Shown here: positions 1 to 13,226 of the stretch, piece after piece
Numbering within the stretch: the stretch's first letter is position 1
How the letters are laid out: every line of letters begins with the position of its first letter
Source of the DNA: Epiperipatus broadwayi
Lineage: Eukaryota > Onychophora > Udeonychophora > Euonychophora > Peripatidae
Assembly: GCA_028023455.1 (NCBI GenBank)
Contig: JAQFVV010000287.1
Span: 990,001 to 1,054,000, forward strand
Length of the DNA stretch: 64,000 nt
Reading direction: 5' to 3'
The notes under the pieces: generated by a model
What the model saw: only the letters and a program-made list of their open reading frames with translations
Database searches by the model: none
Told to the model about the DNA's origin: nothing
Position numbers and translations under genes: made by a program

Positions 1-244
1 TATACTGTATAAATTTTACATGCACTCACTTATAAGTTTTTTTAAAAGAACAAGAGAATCACTTGATCTTAGAAATTATTCATATATAAGCCAACCTTCA
101 CTTACTATGCTTAATTCAGGCACACAATAGAATCATGGTAAGTGAAAGTTGACTTATATGTGAATAAGCTCTAAGATTAAGTGATTCCTTGTTCTTTTAA
201 AACTTTTACTTATGGGTGAGTGTGTGTAAAATTCATACAGTATA
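1..244. repeat. Palindromic fold-back element (MITE-like)
   Basis: Positions 1-109 and about 134-244 are imperfect reverse complements (left end TATACTGTAT, right end ATACAGTATA), separated by a loop of about 25 bases. No coding capacity is visible. The structure fits a fold-back MITE. The left end lies at the window edge, so a target duplication cannot be checked. Confidence 0.75.
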
Positions 245-3200
245 AATAAACACATGTGAGATTTATTTCCCTATGACTAGTTGAAAATAATATATGTAAA
301 TAAAACAGAATGTTATTAAATAAAGTAAACAAGAATAACTACAAAAATGCAAACAATAATAATTTATCTAATAGATTAAAATGCAATAGTAATAATAACA
401 TAATCAGACAAATAATAATTTTCACAAACAAATAATGCAATGACATTTAACATCATGATAATAAGATCAAATAATCATAAATGATTAAACAATTATTAAA
501 ATAAGCTTTAAGTAAAATAAAATGTGAACAAGAGATTTTGAATATTTAGTGCAATAAAATTAAGAGATAAAATTTTATATATTTTATAGTAACTATGTAA
601 AATTAAACAGTCCTATGTTTATCAATTTATCTTGCTTATTCTATACTTAGATCAACATTAATTATACACAAAATTTCTATTCCATCCCAAACAGTTGAGA
701 CAGATAAATAAAAATTTCTGAAAATGACAAATAACCTCTAAAGATACAATTCTGAATGAAACAGACTTTTTAGTTAGCCCAGGTCACAATATCTCACATC
801 TTCATCATTTTTTCAGTATTTATCAAAATCAAATTACTACAATTTAATCTACAAGTGTCAAATTTATTATATTCATAGTTTTGTTACCAATTACTTTAGA
901 TAAATAGATTAATGATTATTACTAATCATTTATTAAGCTGGAGATTATCATGTCTTATTTAATGCAAATATACATTTTAATTAATCCAATTCCATTCTCT
1001 CTTTTTTTATGCACTCTTGGATATATGAATAGACATTTGAAATAAATGATCTCTGAGAATGCATTTCATGCCAAATAGCACTCATCAGTTGGTCCAGGTC
1101 ATAACCTTTTACACTTTCTTGCATTGACCTAAAGTGAATGAGTGAGTGAAAGAAATGTACTACTTATAGAGTAAATTGTAATAATTTAACATTAATAAAT
1201 AAAGAATAAGACATTTGAGACCATTAACTGCACTAAACAAAGAGTGTTGATTTAGCCAGAAATATATCTGAGGATTATTCGCCTTTTTCACATATTTTTA
1301 TGCATGTTTTAATAATGTGTGACAAAATAGAAGTGTTAAACACTAATGGAAAAATGAGAGATGAAGTTGAATAAATGATACCATGTGGTTATTGGTAAGT
1401 AAAAAACAACTTTAATTTTTAACAATTTTTAAAGTTTATACCTGGGTCTCATATGCTATGATATTTAGCCTAATAAATAATTACTAATAATCATTAATGT
1501 ATTTATTTAAAATGAATGATATCAAAAGAATGAGTGCAAGAAATTTGGTCCCTATAGTTCAAATTGGAGTAATCATCTTTAATCTATATATTAAAGAATA
1601 AACATTACATAGCTTTTGAAATTTATATTGAACATAACCTTTTAAGAAGAGTTATTTTTACTCCAACCCAAGCCACCTATTGTAGGTTTGAGTAATTAAT
1701 ACATACTAAATGGTAATGCTATTATATTCACATCCTTGGGCTACTTTTAGGCTTTTGACAATGGAGAAGACTTTGGATTTAAAGCAGAAACTAATGCACT
1801 TATATATCCAACACCCATCTTAAACCTTCTCTATACTATTCATGCTAATAACTTAAATTTTAAAAAATCCTTAAGAATCTGACACAAGCTAGTTTGTTTG
1901 GTTGGTTGGTTAGATCTGATCTTAAGTCAATAATTATATATTTTAATGCTCTCTGTTTTATGACAACTACAGTTTCCTTTTTATGATTCAATTAGAATAG
2001 CTTTTACTAGCAAAATGTCATGTGATTTTCTTTGTTAATATTTATCATATCCCTAAAGGTTTTGTTCAATTTCAAGCTATTAGTTTGATAGAATAAAAAC
2101 TATAAATATGACTTCTGGATATATAAATGCATTAGTTTCAACTGCAAATCCAAAGTCCTCGGTGATTATTAGTTATCCAATATTTTAAATATTTAAATCC
2201 AGGCACAGTTTGGTACAGTGATAGAATGGTGAACCTAAGAGCCAAAAGTTCATGAAATGAAAATTAACCTGTGACTTTTATGCTCAAACATCAAATGACT
2301 CCATAATTAATCTTCCCTATTTTCTATTATTTAAATGTTTTGATCTATATTTTTTTATTTTCTATTACTGTAATAGCAAACTAAAATTTCAACATTTGTT
2401 TAGATAATTATTTTGTAGCATTTCCTTTTATATCATTTCTCATAGATATTCTTAAACTTTTTATCTACATAATGTAAATATACATCAAAGATAAATTGTG
2501 GTTTTAAAAAAAGGGTAGTGTAGGAAATCTCTAACTCTCCTCTCATTATGCAAATAAGATGTAACTTCTCTTATCTCAAAGTTCCCTTGCCTATAATATT
2601 TTCGAAAATATTTAGTTTTATAGTTAACAGAAACAATATACAGAAAATGATATTTTGGCATATTTGACATACATGGATAATTTGGTATAGTTAGATTACA
2701 TTTTATAATGACTTAGTTTAAATGTTTTTATTCAACACTTAAAAATGAAAATATATTGAAACATTTTAAAATGATAAACAAATTGAAAGAGTAAAAACTT
2801 AAAAAATATTCAAATTAAAGAATTGGTAATTACTGTTAGTAGTAATAAAGGGAAAAAATATCAGCGGTACAAACAAAAAGTGCAAAATATAAAATCAATT
2901 TATCAGATCCATCAGTTGTAAGAAACAGAACCCATATACAAATTATATGAGCGTATTTATTAAATTCATCATAATTTTTTAATAGAATACATGTGGATTC
3001 TGATGACTGAAAACATGATGATAATTTTACTTATTTAAAACAGTTTAAAAAATTAAACAAATACATTTAAGAAGCAGCAAAGTCCAAATATTCTGAGTTT
3101 ACAACATTTATAAAACTTTAAAATAAAAATATTTTAAAAATTAAAAAAATGAGATTTGAATTGATGCATTGACCAACATAACATCAAAATAGCTTCTCTT

Positions 3201-5574
3201 TAAACTTAAATCATCAAAAAAAAAAATCAAAATTAATCCAAAATTAAAAAATTAAATTAAATGCTAAAATCAGAATTAGATACTTTTATTAATTTCCTGG
3301 GAAATTTGGCTTACATGTTTTATTATTTTTGCATTTGAAGCCTGTTTAAATAGTAATCAATGAGTATTGCCAATTTCTCAACAAGCTTTGTGATAAATGC
3401 TTAGCCAGAGCCAGCATTTAAAATATCTGTTAGGACCCCCCACCCACCTCCACTTCTCTACCCCACCCCCAGGATTTGACAGTCCTCATTGATTATATCT
3501 TACAAGTTCAAGAGAATTGGGTCATGTGATCTATGACTCTTATTTTGATAGTTTAAATAGTATATTCTTTTTTTAATGTTAACAACAGAAAGAGTATATT
3601 ATCTTCTAAACTTATTAAATGAGACATTTCTTTAAAAGAGACAAGTAATGACCACTAAACATTATATGATCACCATTTCTTACCATTGATTGCTCTGGCT
3701 TGCAATTGTGGCACTATTGTATGGAAAGTTTAGCCCCCATGTGACAATTAATGACATTAATTCACAAACAACTTAAGCTGTTTAACTCAATCTATATTTT
3801 ATATCTTTCCTTATTTGTAAAGCTAAAAAAATGCCTTGTGTTATTTAAAGGTATTTAAGTAATTTTTATGAATGCTCGAGTATGCATATATTTTTACATT
3901 ATTATGAGTTGTTAATATATCATTATGGATGGTATCTCTTTAGATACAATAACATGAAAATGTTGATTGCTAAATTATCTAGTACTACAATATAAGTGAA
4001 TGAATGTATGATAATGAATATTTTATTGAAATTATTTGCGTATACATTTTTAACTGTTTTGAATTTAATCTTAGATATTTATTTTGGAAATGTGGTTTGG
4101 AGATTATTTTATGTAACAAGGTTAGTATTTCTTTATGAGATTAGAAGTATTCAGAATGTAGAAGATAAAGGATAGTGTTCTGAGAAATTAGTTGCAAAAT
4201 GAAATCTTGGGTGCTAGGAATATTAAGAAAGAATATTATATGTAAATCATATTGTTGTAAGTTAAGAATTTAAATACAGATAACAAAGATCTGTATAGTT
4301 AGTACATGGACAGTTGCATTGTTTCCATAGTTCAGTAAGAGCTCAGATAGAAGCCATGACAAAAATTTAAGGTACATGATAAATGTGACCTTAAGCACTG
4401 TAACCATGATGTTTCATACTCATTTGAGTTATTATTGTACTCATATGCCTCACTATAATCACTATTAGTCACCACTGGATATTGCATTGTAAATGATAGT
4501 TTAAAAGTTGGTTAGATTAATAACTAGACTGTTGAAAGTTGTCAATAATTGTGAATGCAAGAGGAGAGAAAAATTTTATCACAAATGATATTTAATTATT
4601 TACTGTTTATAGTGAAAGTGGAAAAGAAATAATTTGATATTCTTAGAAATGTTTGAATGTTAAAGATGATTAAACTCAAATATTAATGCATATTTTGTTT
4701 GATTATGAGAAAGAATGATGAAAGTGTAATATCTAAATTTATGAAGAATAAAATTATAGGATTATTTTTAAAATGTTTTATAAAATGATGATTAAATTTA
4801 TTTCAGTAACTATATTTTTCTTTATTTTAATTTTGCATTAAAATTTTAAAATATACCTGAACTGGTATATAAACAATGTGCCTAGTATTTTCAATATAGT
4901 GTTATATGTTAAATTTTGAATAAGTGCTAGGCATTATTATAATTATAATTACTTTACAAAAGGTGAAGCTTATTATTAGCTGACTAAATTGCATTTATTT
5001 ATTGTTATCATTTTATTATAGAATATCGTTATTGTAGTTGTAGAAAATAATAGTATAACTACTATAATGTATTATATATTCTATATTTCCACAGTAAATA
5101 GTCAGAACGAAGGCTATTTAATGTTTATTTATTTTTATTATGTTTTCTTGGGTATATCTTTTAATCTAATTATTTTTTCTTATGTTATTTTGTAAATATT
5201 TTAAATTTTGTAAATTTATATTGTTGTAAATATAGTATATTGTGAAATCATAATAAAATTGTTAATGTTTTGGAATTCATATTGTTTCGAGAGTTTGGTG
5301 TGTCCAAGTGTTCTTTGAATCTTCATATCCACACACATGATTTATACAAATTACTTACATCATTATATTATTGCACATGATTAATAAAATATATTATTAT
5401 TATAGAAGATTTAATTATTGGTGATTATGAAAATTATCCAATGCTAATTTTGAAATATTTAATATTGCAATTATATTAAGAATATAATGTTTTCTGTAAA
5501 TGCCACATAAGAAATAAAATATTATATGATATTTTGAAATACCAGGCACTCTTATACCTGGATCTTAATTGTAA
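245..5574. other. AT-rich spacer without recognisable genes
   Basis: No gene is supported here; the only ORF of about 60 codons has no recognisable motif. Two small repeat fossils are embedded: a repeat-B fragment at 1064-1106 and a short repeat-A relic at 3651-3735. A C-rich tract at 3435-3470 ends in AG and stands out from the surrounding A+T. Confidence 0.6.
3651..3735. repeat. Short relic of repeat A
   Basis: The left part matches the outer end of repeat A (ACTAAACAT.ATATGATCACC). The right part matches its other terminus (GTGGCACTATTGTATGGA). The centre, including the hammerhead-like core, is deleted. Confidence 0.6.
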
Positions 5575-5735
5575 ATATAGGGGATTTAAATTAAGACTTT
5601 CAAGCCCCTTCACTATCCACACTATCTCATATTACTGATACACATAACCACACTTACGCAGAAAAGATAAATAATCACCAATATACCTATTTCATGCTAA
5701 ACCAGCACTTATCAGTTGTTCCAGATTACCATCTC

Positions 5736-5787
<52 letters not shown>

Positions 5788-5972
5788 TCAGTGCTCAGTT
5801 TATATTAAGATAGCAAATCCTTACACTTTAATGGACAGGCTTCAACCTACTCCAACTCCAACTCTTCAGCCATCCATACCATTGAAAATCTGATGATAGA
5901 ATTTCCAAATTCCATACTGATGCCAATATTGTTGTCATGCCCATGTTGACCTCAAGTCACTGTGACCCCTCA
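5575..5972 (-). repeat. Repeat B copy interrupted by a TA microsatellite
   Basis: This is the reverse-complement orientation of a dispersed repeat also found at 20740-21145, 26460-26990 and elsewhere. Shared blocks include ACTATCTCATA.TACTGATACA, GATAAATAATCACCAATATA and the inner block CTGATGATAGAATTTCC. It has no coding capacity. Confidence 0.65.
5738..5782. repeat. (TA)n microsatellite
   Basis: An uninterrupted TA dinucleotide run of about 22 units inside the repeat-B copy. Other repeat-B copies have a short TATATATG stretch at the equivalent place, so the run probably expanded from it. Confidence 0.95.
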
Positions 5973-7054
5973 TGTCTAATAGATGTATGATTTTATGAAT
6001 TAAAATATTCTAGTTGTTTGTGTGAATAGTTAAATATATGTAAAATTCCTCATTATATTTAATTACATGGTATTAATTTGTTTATTGTTATTATTAGGGA
6101 ACAAACCTGAGATATTGAATAATAATAGAATTGTATGAGGTGATGATGGATAAGAATTTTAGTTAATGTTAAATTTTAATGTTATTTTTATGAAAGAATA
6201 GTAATTGAATTATTGTTTTCATAAGAAATTTTTTAAGTTGTTAGGTTAGTATTATTCTCTGTGTTATAAGACATGAGAGTATTACAAGATAGTTTTGTTA
6301 TATAAATTAAGTAGGGATAATATTCTTATGCCATTGAGAGTATATCTTTTGGGATACCTCCTCAATGATAAACCAACAGTGTACTTTGCTGAATGTCTCA
6401 TGTAAAGAATTTTATAATTTTGTATTAGTATTTTCATCTAACCATTTTTATTAATAATAATAAATAATGAGCTAATTGTAATTTAAGTTGTTAGTATAAT
6501 AAATGAGTTGGGATTTTAATTTGAACCTAAATATTTTATTTTATTTTATTTGATTAGCCTAGTTTATTATTTGAATATGATAAATTATTTTAAATGCTAA
6601 TTTTATTAGATATGGTATGTTAAAAATATATTCTGAGCTAGTCAAAGTAAAGTATCGTTATATCATTTTTTTAAAAAAATAAGGATTATTTTTAAATTAG
6701 AGTAGGTTAGCCAGAGAGTCTTTTCTTTCCAATGTTAGTGAGCAAAACTACAATATATATCAATGTTTAAGCGATCTCCTGTCTATATTGCTTTTCAGTT
6801 AAATGTTAATGTTCTATTCAAGTAAACATTGTTTTAAAACATTGGATAATTTTTTTTCTTATTTGACATATAGTACTCTCTTTCATATCCACTACCAGTT
6901 GGTCTTATATAATATAAATGTTTGACATATATACATATACCTATGATATATATATATATATATATATATTAAGACACAAGCAAATATAATTAATAAAATA
7001 ATTGACTAATGCAATTGTGAAAAATGAGTGTATAAAATAAATCTAGAGAGAGTA
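5973..7054. other. AT-rich spacer
   Basis: I see no gene or RNA. It contains a short TA run at about 6944-6970. It ends at the target duplication of the hAT element. Confidence 0.6.
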
Positions 7055-7062
7055 ATTTAGAG

Positions 7063-8664
7063 CAGTGGTCTTTAACCACCAGGCCACTGACTGGCACTGG
7101 GCTGCAGAAGTTTTCTGCTGGTCCACGCTAGACTGGCAAGAAAGTTTGTAATAACAAAATAATAAGATTTTAAACTTTTAATTAATATAACAATTTTTAT
7201 TTATTTTTTCATTGCATTTTTACCTAATTAAAAAAAAAGAAACAGAACAAAAACAAAATCTAATCAATCATACATAAATTAATTTGTTTTTCTATTTATC
7301 ACAGATGTTTATGGGGGGGGGTAGGAAAAGTTTTTTATTATACAAACTCTGGTTGTCTTTTGATAGCCAATCATGGCCCCTTGTCAGCATTGTTAAAACA
7401 ATAAAATGTAATGTGATTTTTTTTTATCTCTTAAATTTTTTCTACTCTCTCTTTTAATATTTCATTTTTAGTGAGTTTTTTTTTTGGCTAAACGGGGCAA
7501 TTTTTTTTTTCTGGCTTTAACTTTTATTTTTGAAATCAATTTTTATTACCTTTTTTAAAAATAAAAATCAAAAAATAAGTTCTGTCTCTAACTTTTACAA
7601 AGTATTTCTCAATACATCCCCACCACCTGAAAATAAAGTAAGATCAAAACTTTTGACTTTTTCAAGTTTCAGTTGTTATTTTTTTTGTTTAAAAATATGG
7701 CCTTTTTTTTTTTTTTTAGCCCATAAGACGATATCTTTTTTGCCTTTATTTGTATATCACTGATATACTAAAACTTTTATTTTTAAAACCAATTTTTATG
7801 ACCTTTTTTAAAAATAAAAACAAACCAAAAATAACTGTTGTCTCAGTGAAGACAAAGTATTTCTCAACCCACTCCCCCAAAAAAAATTAAAATAAGATCT
7901 TTTTTGGCTTTAACTTTTATTTTTGAAATCAATTTTTATTACCCTTTTTTAAAAATAAAAAGCAAAAAATAAGTTCTGTCTCTAACTTTTACAAAGTATT
8001 TATCAATACACCCACACCACCCCAAAATAAAGTAAGAACAAAACTTTTGACTTTTTCAAGTTTCGTTTTATTTTTTATTTTTGTTTAAAAACACACCCAC
8101 TTTTTTTTTGGCCTATAAGGCGATATTTTTTTGGCTTTATATGTATACCGCTAAAATACTAAAACTTTTATTTTTAAAACCAATTTCTGTTACCTTTTTT
8201 AAAAAATAAAAACAAACAAAAAATAACTTTGATGTCTATCTTTTGTCTCAGTGATGACAAAGTATTTCTCAAGCCACTCCCCCCCCCCCGCCCAACAAAA
8301 AATAAGATCAAAACTTTTGACTTTTTCAACATTCAGGTGAATAACATTTTATTCTTGCATGTTTTAACAATGAAATAATAAACGTAAAATGCAAACACAT
8401 TAATGAGAACGATTGTTATTGTACTGTTTTCTGTAGCAGTATGACTGCACAACTCAAGAAAGAGTGTTCAGCATGTGAAGGTAAGCAACACCATTACAAT
8501 ACACAATAACTAGTATGCTGTTTTGGTCAGTTAAAACAATTATGCTTAACTAAGGCTAAGCAGGTTACATCTTTAAGAAAATTTACCTGTAAACTTCTGC
8601 TGGTCCACAAAATCTTATCCTTATTTTTGCCTGTCCACAGGTGTGAAAAGGTTGAAGACCACAG
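7063..8664. mobile_element. Non-autonomous hAT-type transposon, copy 1
   Basis: The element begins CAGTGGTCTTTAACC and ends GGTTGAAGACCACAG, an imperfect short terminal inverted repeat of the CAGNGGT...ACCNCTG type known for hAT elements. It is flanked by a perfect 8-bp duplication ATTTAGAG (7055-7062 and 8665-8672), the hAT target-site length. The interior has no transposase. It contains a dimeric tandem array with two copies of a roughly 395-bp unit, starting near 7516 and 7910. Each unit holds two related half-units (ACTTTTATTTTTGAAATCAA and ACTTTTATTTTTAAAACCAA), rich in poly-T and poly-C. A near-full-length relative lies inverted at 33716-35382. Mobilisation would need a hAT transposase supplied elsewhere. 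Confidence 0.85.
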
Positions 8665-8726
8665 ATTTAGAGAGAGTAAATACGTGAGCTTTTTATTTAA
8701 TGCTTCTTCAAAAGTTAGTAACTGAA

Positions 8727-8828
8727 AGCATGGATAGTGAATCCACAGATATGAGGGAAATAGTATATTTTCCTTTTAGCATGGATAGTGAATCCACAGA
8801 TATGAGGGAAATAGTATATTTTCCTTTT
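8727..8828. repeat. 51-bp perfect tandem duplication
   Basis: Two consecutive copies, 8727-8777 and 8778-8828, begin AGCATGGATAGTGAATCC and end TTTTCCTTTT. They look identical, so the duplication is probably young. It lies just outside the hAT element. Confidence 0.9.
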
Positions 8829-9330
8829 ATAATAAAGTATTTTTACTAAAAACATTCTTTCTGAGATGTAATGATTGAAGGATATTATTACATCCCATTA
8901 TTCTGAATCCCTTGAAATACACTTACAGACTGGAAAAATTTACAGAAATTAATAAACCATTCAATGACATATCTGTAGTTATAACAAAATATTTAAAAAT
9001 TAAGTATTATGTATTAGTGTAATTTAAACATAATTTATCAATGAATATTCCTTTAAAAATAATTTAATAAAAAAGTATTATAAATTTAAATTCATTACTT
9101 GCATTTACTTGATTACAAATTTTTTTTGTGTGATTCGATACTGCATTGTAATAAAAGTTACATATATCATAATAATGATGGTAAAAGGTAAAATGTGTAA
9201 AAACTAATTAATTTTATTGATGAATATTCATTTGAAAAATTTCATTAGGTAAAAATAATAAATTTTAATTCATTTTCTATTTATTTGATAAGAAAAAAAA
9301 TTGTTTTATTAAGTAGCAAAAAATATGTCA

Positions 9331-9437
9331 AGCGTTGGTAGCCGAGAGGTCAGCGCAGCCATCTTGCAGGCAAGTAGTTGCTTGCAGACGGTTGTCGCGG
9401 GTTCGTTTCCCGGCCGATGCTTTAACATATGGAAAAG
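9331..9437 (+). mobile_element. tRNA-derived SINE (SINE-1), copy 1
   Basis: Positions 9331-9421 fold like a class-II tRNA. The acceptor strands AGCGTTG and CGATGCT can pair. An A-box-like GGTAGCCGAGAGG and a B-box-like GGTTCGTTTCC are present in the right order for internal RNA polymerase III promotion. The tRNA-like part is followed almost directly by an A-rich tail, with no long tRNA-unrelated body. It is a dispersed retro-copy rather than a tRNA gene, because related copies lie at 27012, 27405, 28403 and 48322. Confidence 0.8.
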
Positions 9438-9900
9438 AAAATTATAATAAAAGTGGTAGATTCTATTATAACATTTAGTGTAAGTTTGAGCAATCAATAC
9501 ATGCTAATATTTAATAAGTTTTTAATAGCTCTGCATACCATCATAATATCTATTCATTACTTTCAGCTCACAGTAGATGTCAGAACTAAAGTAAGAAGGG
9601 AATTTGCTACTGAAATACATTATGCAATCTGGGTCATATGATATTTTCATGGTATACATAGTAAACATTGTGACTTTCTCTGCACTACGTTTCAAAAACT
9701 TGAACAATGTAATGGTGACTACTTGCCCAATGTTGTTTTTCAGTTGATGTTTTGAAGATAAATATTTATTATGGAATCACAAAATATTTACTTTCTTATT
9801 TCACATACAGGTGAGAATCTGTAACAAATAAATTGGCAAGATTTGTTAGCAATTATATTTTTTGTATAAAAGAGGAACTATATATTCTGGGTGCATGTTT
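9438..9900. other. AT-rich spacer
   Basis: Two overlapping 60-70-codon ORFs on opposite strands occur here. Neither has recognisable motifs, and they are probably chance ORFs. Nothing else is visible. Confidence 0.55.
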
Positions 9901-9911
9901 TTGGTATATTA

Positions 9912-10563
9912 AGCCTTTAAACATCACATGATCACTATCTCCCATGCTTGCTCATAACTGTTGTTAAAATAGGCAAAACTCTCTCCATACAGTAGTGCCA
10001 TTCAAAGCAAGACAGAGTAATCAATGGATGCCAGAAGGCTTGTGCATAAAATCCCTATCTAGTGCCTACTCATCCAATATCCCCAAACTAGTTTCTGGCT
10101 TGTGGCCTTTGTCAGTGAGGAGCCTTGGATCTGAGAGCACTGCACCTAGATCTTAGAATCTAATGCAACCCTCCAGCAGCCACCTTTTATCTCTACATAA
10201 CTACAAAACTATGAGAATAAAATTGAAAACACATAAATATTTTCAATCTAAGCTCAATAGCTTATTTAGTCATATGGTCTGAACTCAGTTCAGCACCCGT
10301 ATATTTTGGTGTCTGGTTCTTTTATAACCATAGTCACCACCTATTAGGCAGGATTGGTATTAAACCTTTAAACATCACATGATCACTATCTCCCATGCTT
10401 GCTCATAACTCACTGATGAAGGCCACAAGCCAGAAACTGGGTTGGGGATATTGGATGAGTAGACACTAGATAGGGATTTTATGCACAAGCCTTCTGGCAT
10501 CCATTGATTATTCTGTCTTGCTTTGAGTGGCACTACTGTATGGAGAGAGTTTTGCTTATTTTA
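9912..10563. mobile_element. Repeat A element (multimeric, hammerhead-like), copy with 11-bp TSD
   Basis: The element is flanked by TTGGTATATTA at 9901-9911 and 10564-10574. The left part (9912-10200) has repeat A in reverse orientation, and the right part (10411-10563) has it in forward orientation. The outer block AAACATCACATGATCACTAT occurs twice (about 9918 and 10367), so the copy is a composite of at least two units. The plus-strand hammerhead-like core starts at 10413 with CTGATGA, but the cleavage-site bases are altered. The minus-strand core near 10086-10115 has a mutated CTGACAA. Confidence 0.8.
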
Positions 10564-10574
10564 TTGGTATATTA

Positions 10575-11611
10575 TGTGTACGATTAACTTTGAAACATTA
10601 AAACTGCCTATCATTTTTATTGAAAATTAAATGTTAGGACAAAGGAATAGGTTTTGCTCTTGGATAAGCAATTCCACACTCTTCACAATGCTTATAGTTA
10701 AGTTTAATTTTTTGTATGTTTTTCCTAACCATGTGATTTTTCTTTTAATCTGGGCTGATAAAGAAATGAACTGATATTAACAGTCAATGCCATAAATTTC
10801 TTACTGAAAACTATGTAGAATAACAAATTTTTAGCTTGTGAATATTATACATAGTTTCCAGTTATTTACATAGCTTACGGATTTTAACTTTATTATAAAA
10901 ATGTATTTATAGTTATTATACTTTGACCATGTTTTTCCTTTAGCCTGACTGGTATAATAACAAACAGACAGACATAAAAGGTTGCTATCCTACTTTTCTG
11001 TTTCTATTTACTGTTGAAAATTAATTTTTAATGTAAAATTGCTTGTTTTTAATTTATATGTTATAAACAGTTAAAAATCATTATGGAATGCAGTTATTGA
11101 TATGGATAAAAATACTTTGATCTGATTTTTTTTAACAATTTAATTTTATCATTAATGTATGTATTATGATAACTGTAGGCTTTGGGTATATATTTTTTTT
11201 AATATTTTCAATATTACCTATCAAAACTTTGATTAATCATTAAAAGAATTCAGAAAATAAAAAAGTTTGAATTTGTGCAGTTCAGAATAATAATATACAA
11301 ATGCCCTTAAGAATGTTTTCATTTTTCAATAGGTTACAAATAAAAAGAATAATAAAAATTAATTTTTGCATATACAAACATTTAAAGAAATATACATTAT
11401 ACATATATACACAAATACAGAAATTACTTTGTACAGTTTTTTATTCCATATACAAATATATTAAATTAAATGAATTATTATTTTAAAGAGCCGCAATTTA
11501 TGGGAGTCAGAGTATTGATAGATCATTTAGTAAATTCATGGTGGAATAGTCAAATTATGAATTTAAACTATGATAATACAAGTTTTACCTACTAGTTTCA
11601 AATAACACAAA
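10575..11611. other. AT-rich spacer
   Basis: A 61-codon ORF at 11301-11486 is low-complexity and unsupported. I see no gene, RNA or clear repeat. Confidence 0.55.
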
Positions 11612-11960
11612 GATGTGATGTACTGTAGCTTCTCCTTAAACAAAGTCAAGAATCTCTCAGCAGTTATGCCCAGAGAAATCTATTAGCCACTTTATTTTCC
11701 ATTCCCCACTCTAAGTTTTCCCATATTCTGCTCCATCCCATTTCCACAACATAATCTTTGTCAACTCAATGGCCTTTATATCTAAATCCCTCTTATCTTT
11801 TCCCAAATTCAGCATAAAAACCAATAATCCACTTTATGTATTATCACTTTTTTCATATTTATTCTTTCATAACTTCATTATATGTACCCTTTCTGTTTCC
11901 AAGCATTTACATTTAATTAACAGATGCCTAATATTTTCTATTCCTTCCTTACATAATTTA
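11612..11960 (-). mobile_element. 5'-truncated LINE 3' end, copy 1
   Basis: This is a near duplicate of the 3' end of the next element. Both share GCTTCTCCTTAAAC, CAAGAAT.TCTCAGCA and CCACTTTATTTTCCATTCCC on the plus strand. Read on the minus strand it ends in a short ATCACA-like repeat, as 3' ends of some LINEs do. It is truncated just inside the C-terminal zinc-knuckle region. The reading frame is broken. Confidence 0.7.
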
Positions 11961-13226
11961 TGTGATGTGATGTATTTGGCTTCTCCTTAAACGAAGTCAA
12001 GAATATCTCAGCAACTATGCCCAGATAAACCTGTTAGCCACTTTATTTTCCATTCCCCACTCTACGTCTTCTCATATTCTGCCCCATCCCATTTTCACAA
12101 CATAATCTTTGTCAACTCTATGGCCTTTAAATCTAAATCCCCCTTATTTTTTTGCAAACCCAGCATAAAAACTAATAACTCACTTTCTGTATAGTCACTT
12201 TGTTTATACCTATTCTTCCATAACTTCACTATCTGTACCCTTTCTGTTTTCAAGCATTTACATTCAATAAACATATGCCTAATATTTTCTATACCTTCCT
12301 TACACAATTTGCACACTAAATCACCCATAGTTTTCCATTTACATGTATATTCTCTTGTTGCTAAAGATCCTGTTCAAGTCTTAAACAATAAGCTACTTTC
12401 CTTACTATTATCATAAATTAACTCGCAGCCAATGTTCCGTTTACTTCTATATATATTTAAACTCTTTTTACTCTCCATACTAGTTCTCCATCTCTCCAAC
12501 TCCCTATTTTTTATTAATCCTTCTATTCTTTTATCCCATTCCTTACCACTATAACACTCAACAATCCTCCTAACACAATCATCCCACCTTTTATACAAGT
12601 ATACCAATATAAATTCTTTATCCAAATCTTTTGCATACCGCATTACCTTTCTCACCCATCTTGTTACCTGCCCTTTACTCATAACCCAATTAAACACTAT
12701 TTTGGCTATTCTTTTACTATCCATAAACTGCAACCTACCAAACATTTTCATTTTACTTTTTGCATCTCTCATATAGAAACTTGACCATCCCATTTCTCCT
12801 TGAATTGCCTCCTTTGCTGTCCACATCTCTGCATCTAATGCATGTCTTCCCACTTCCCTTTGTACTTTCTCTAAATAATCTAAAATCCTTTTACTAACAC
12901 ATAATGCATCATTACCATATGTTAACCCTGCTACTGCAACTCCCTTCCATACAATTCTAGCTACATCATATTTATTATATGAAAAAACTGTTAGTTTTTT
13001 TACCAAACCCTTTCTTTTCTTTGCATCATTTACCAATTTTTTCTCCCATTCATCCAAGCAATTTTCCTGATTACATAAGATGATTCCCAAATACCTATAT
13101 CTATCCACCACCCTTAACTTTATATCCCCCAATAAAAAAACTACATCCTCTCTTTCCCCAGTATTCACCATCATTATATTTGATTTTTCTTCACTAAATT
13201 TAATCCCCATCTCTTTACAAAACCCT
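11961..13226 (-). mobile_element. 5'-truncated LINE (family 2), copy 2
   Basis: A minus-strand non-LTR retrotransposon fragment holding the end of the reverse transcriptase and the C-terminal region. It abuts a repeat-A fragment at 13223, and an older or tandem 3' end of the same family lies immediately downstream at 11612-11960. A third 3' end, on the plus strand, is at 16393-16606. Confidence 0.75.
12095..13226 (-). pseudogene. LINE ORF2 C-terminal half (reverse transcriptase end plus zinc knuckle)
   Basis: The first part (13226 down to 12374) encodes about 280 residues. It begins within the RT region after the catalytic YxDD box: GIKFSEEKSNIMMV, the usual segment after that motif, then YRYLGIIL, the RT thumb-entry motif. 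A helical C-terminal part with GWSSFYMRDAKSKMKMFGRL follows. After a stop or frameshift near 12370, a 77-residue piece (12328-12095) carries a CxxC...H....C knuckle (CKLCKEGIENIRHMFIEC), typical of LINE C-termini. The endonuclease and RT catalytic core are missing, so it is inactive. The longest ORF appears to start with ALLYGG, but those codons come from the adjoining repeat A and not from the LINE. The clade is not assigned. Confidence 0.75.

Noticed and set aside
9331-9421. Possible functional tRNA gene
   Set aside because: There are A and B boxes and an acceptor stem, but an A tail follows, similar diverged copies are dispersed and some have target duplications, so it is a SINE.
9912-10563. 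Repeat A as a DNA-transposon MITE
   Set aside because: The arms are inverted, but flanking duplications vary from 11 to 15 bp and units occur head to tail, which fits retrotransposition better.
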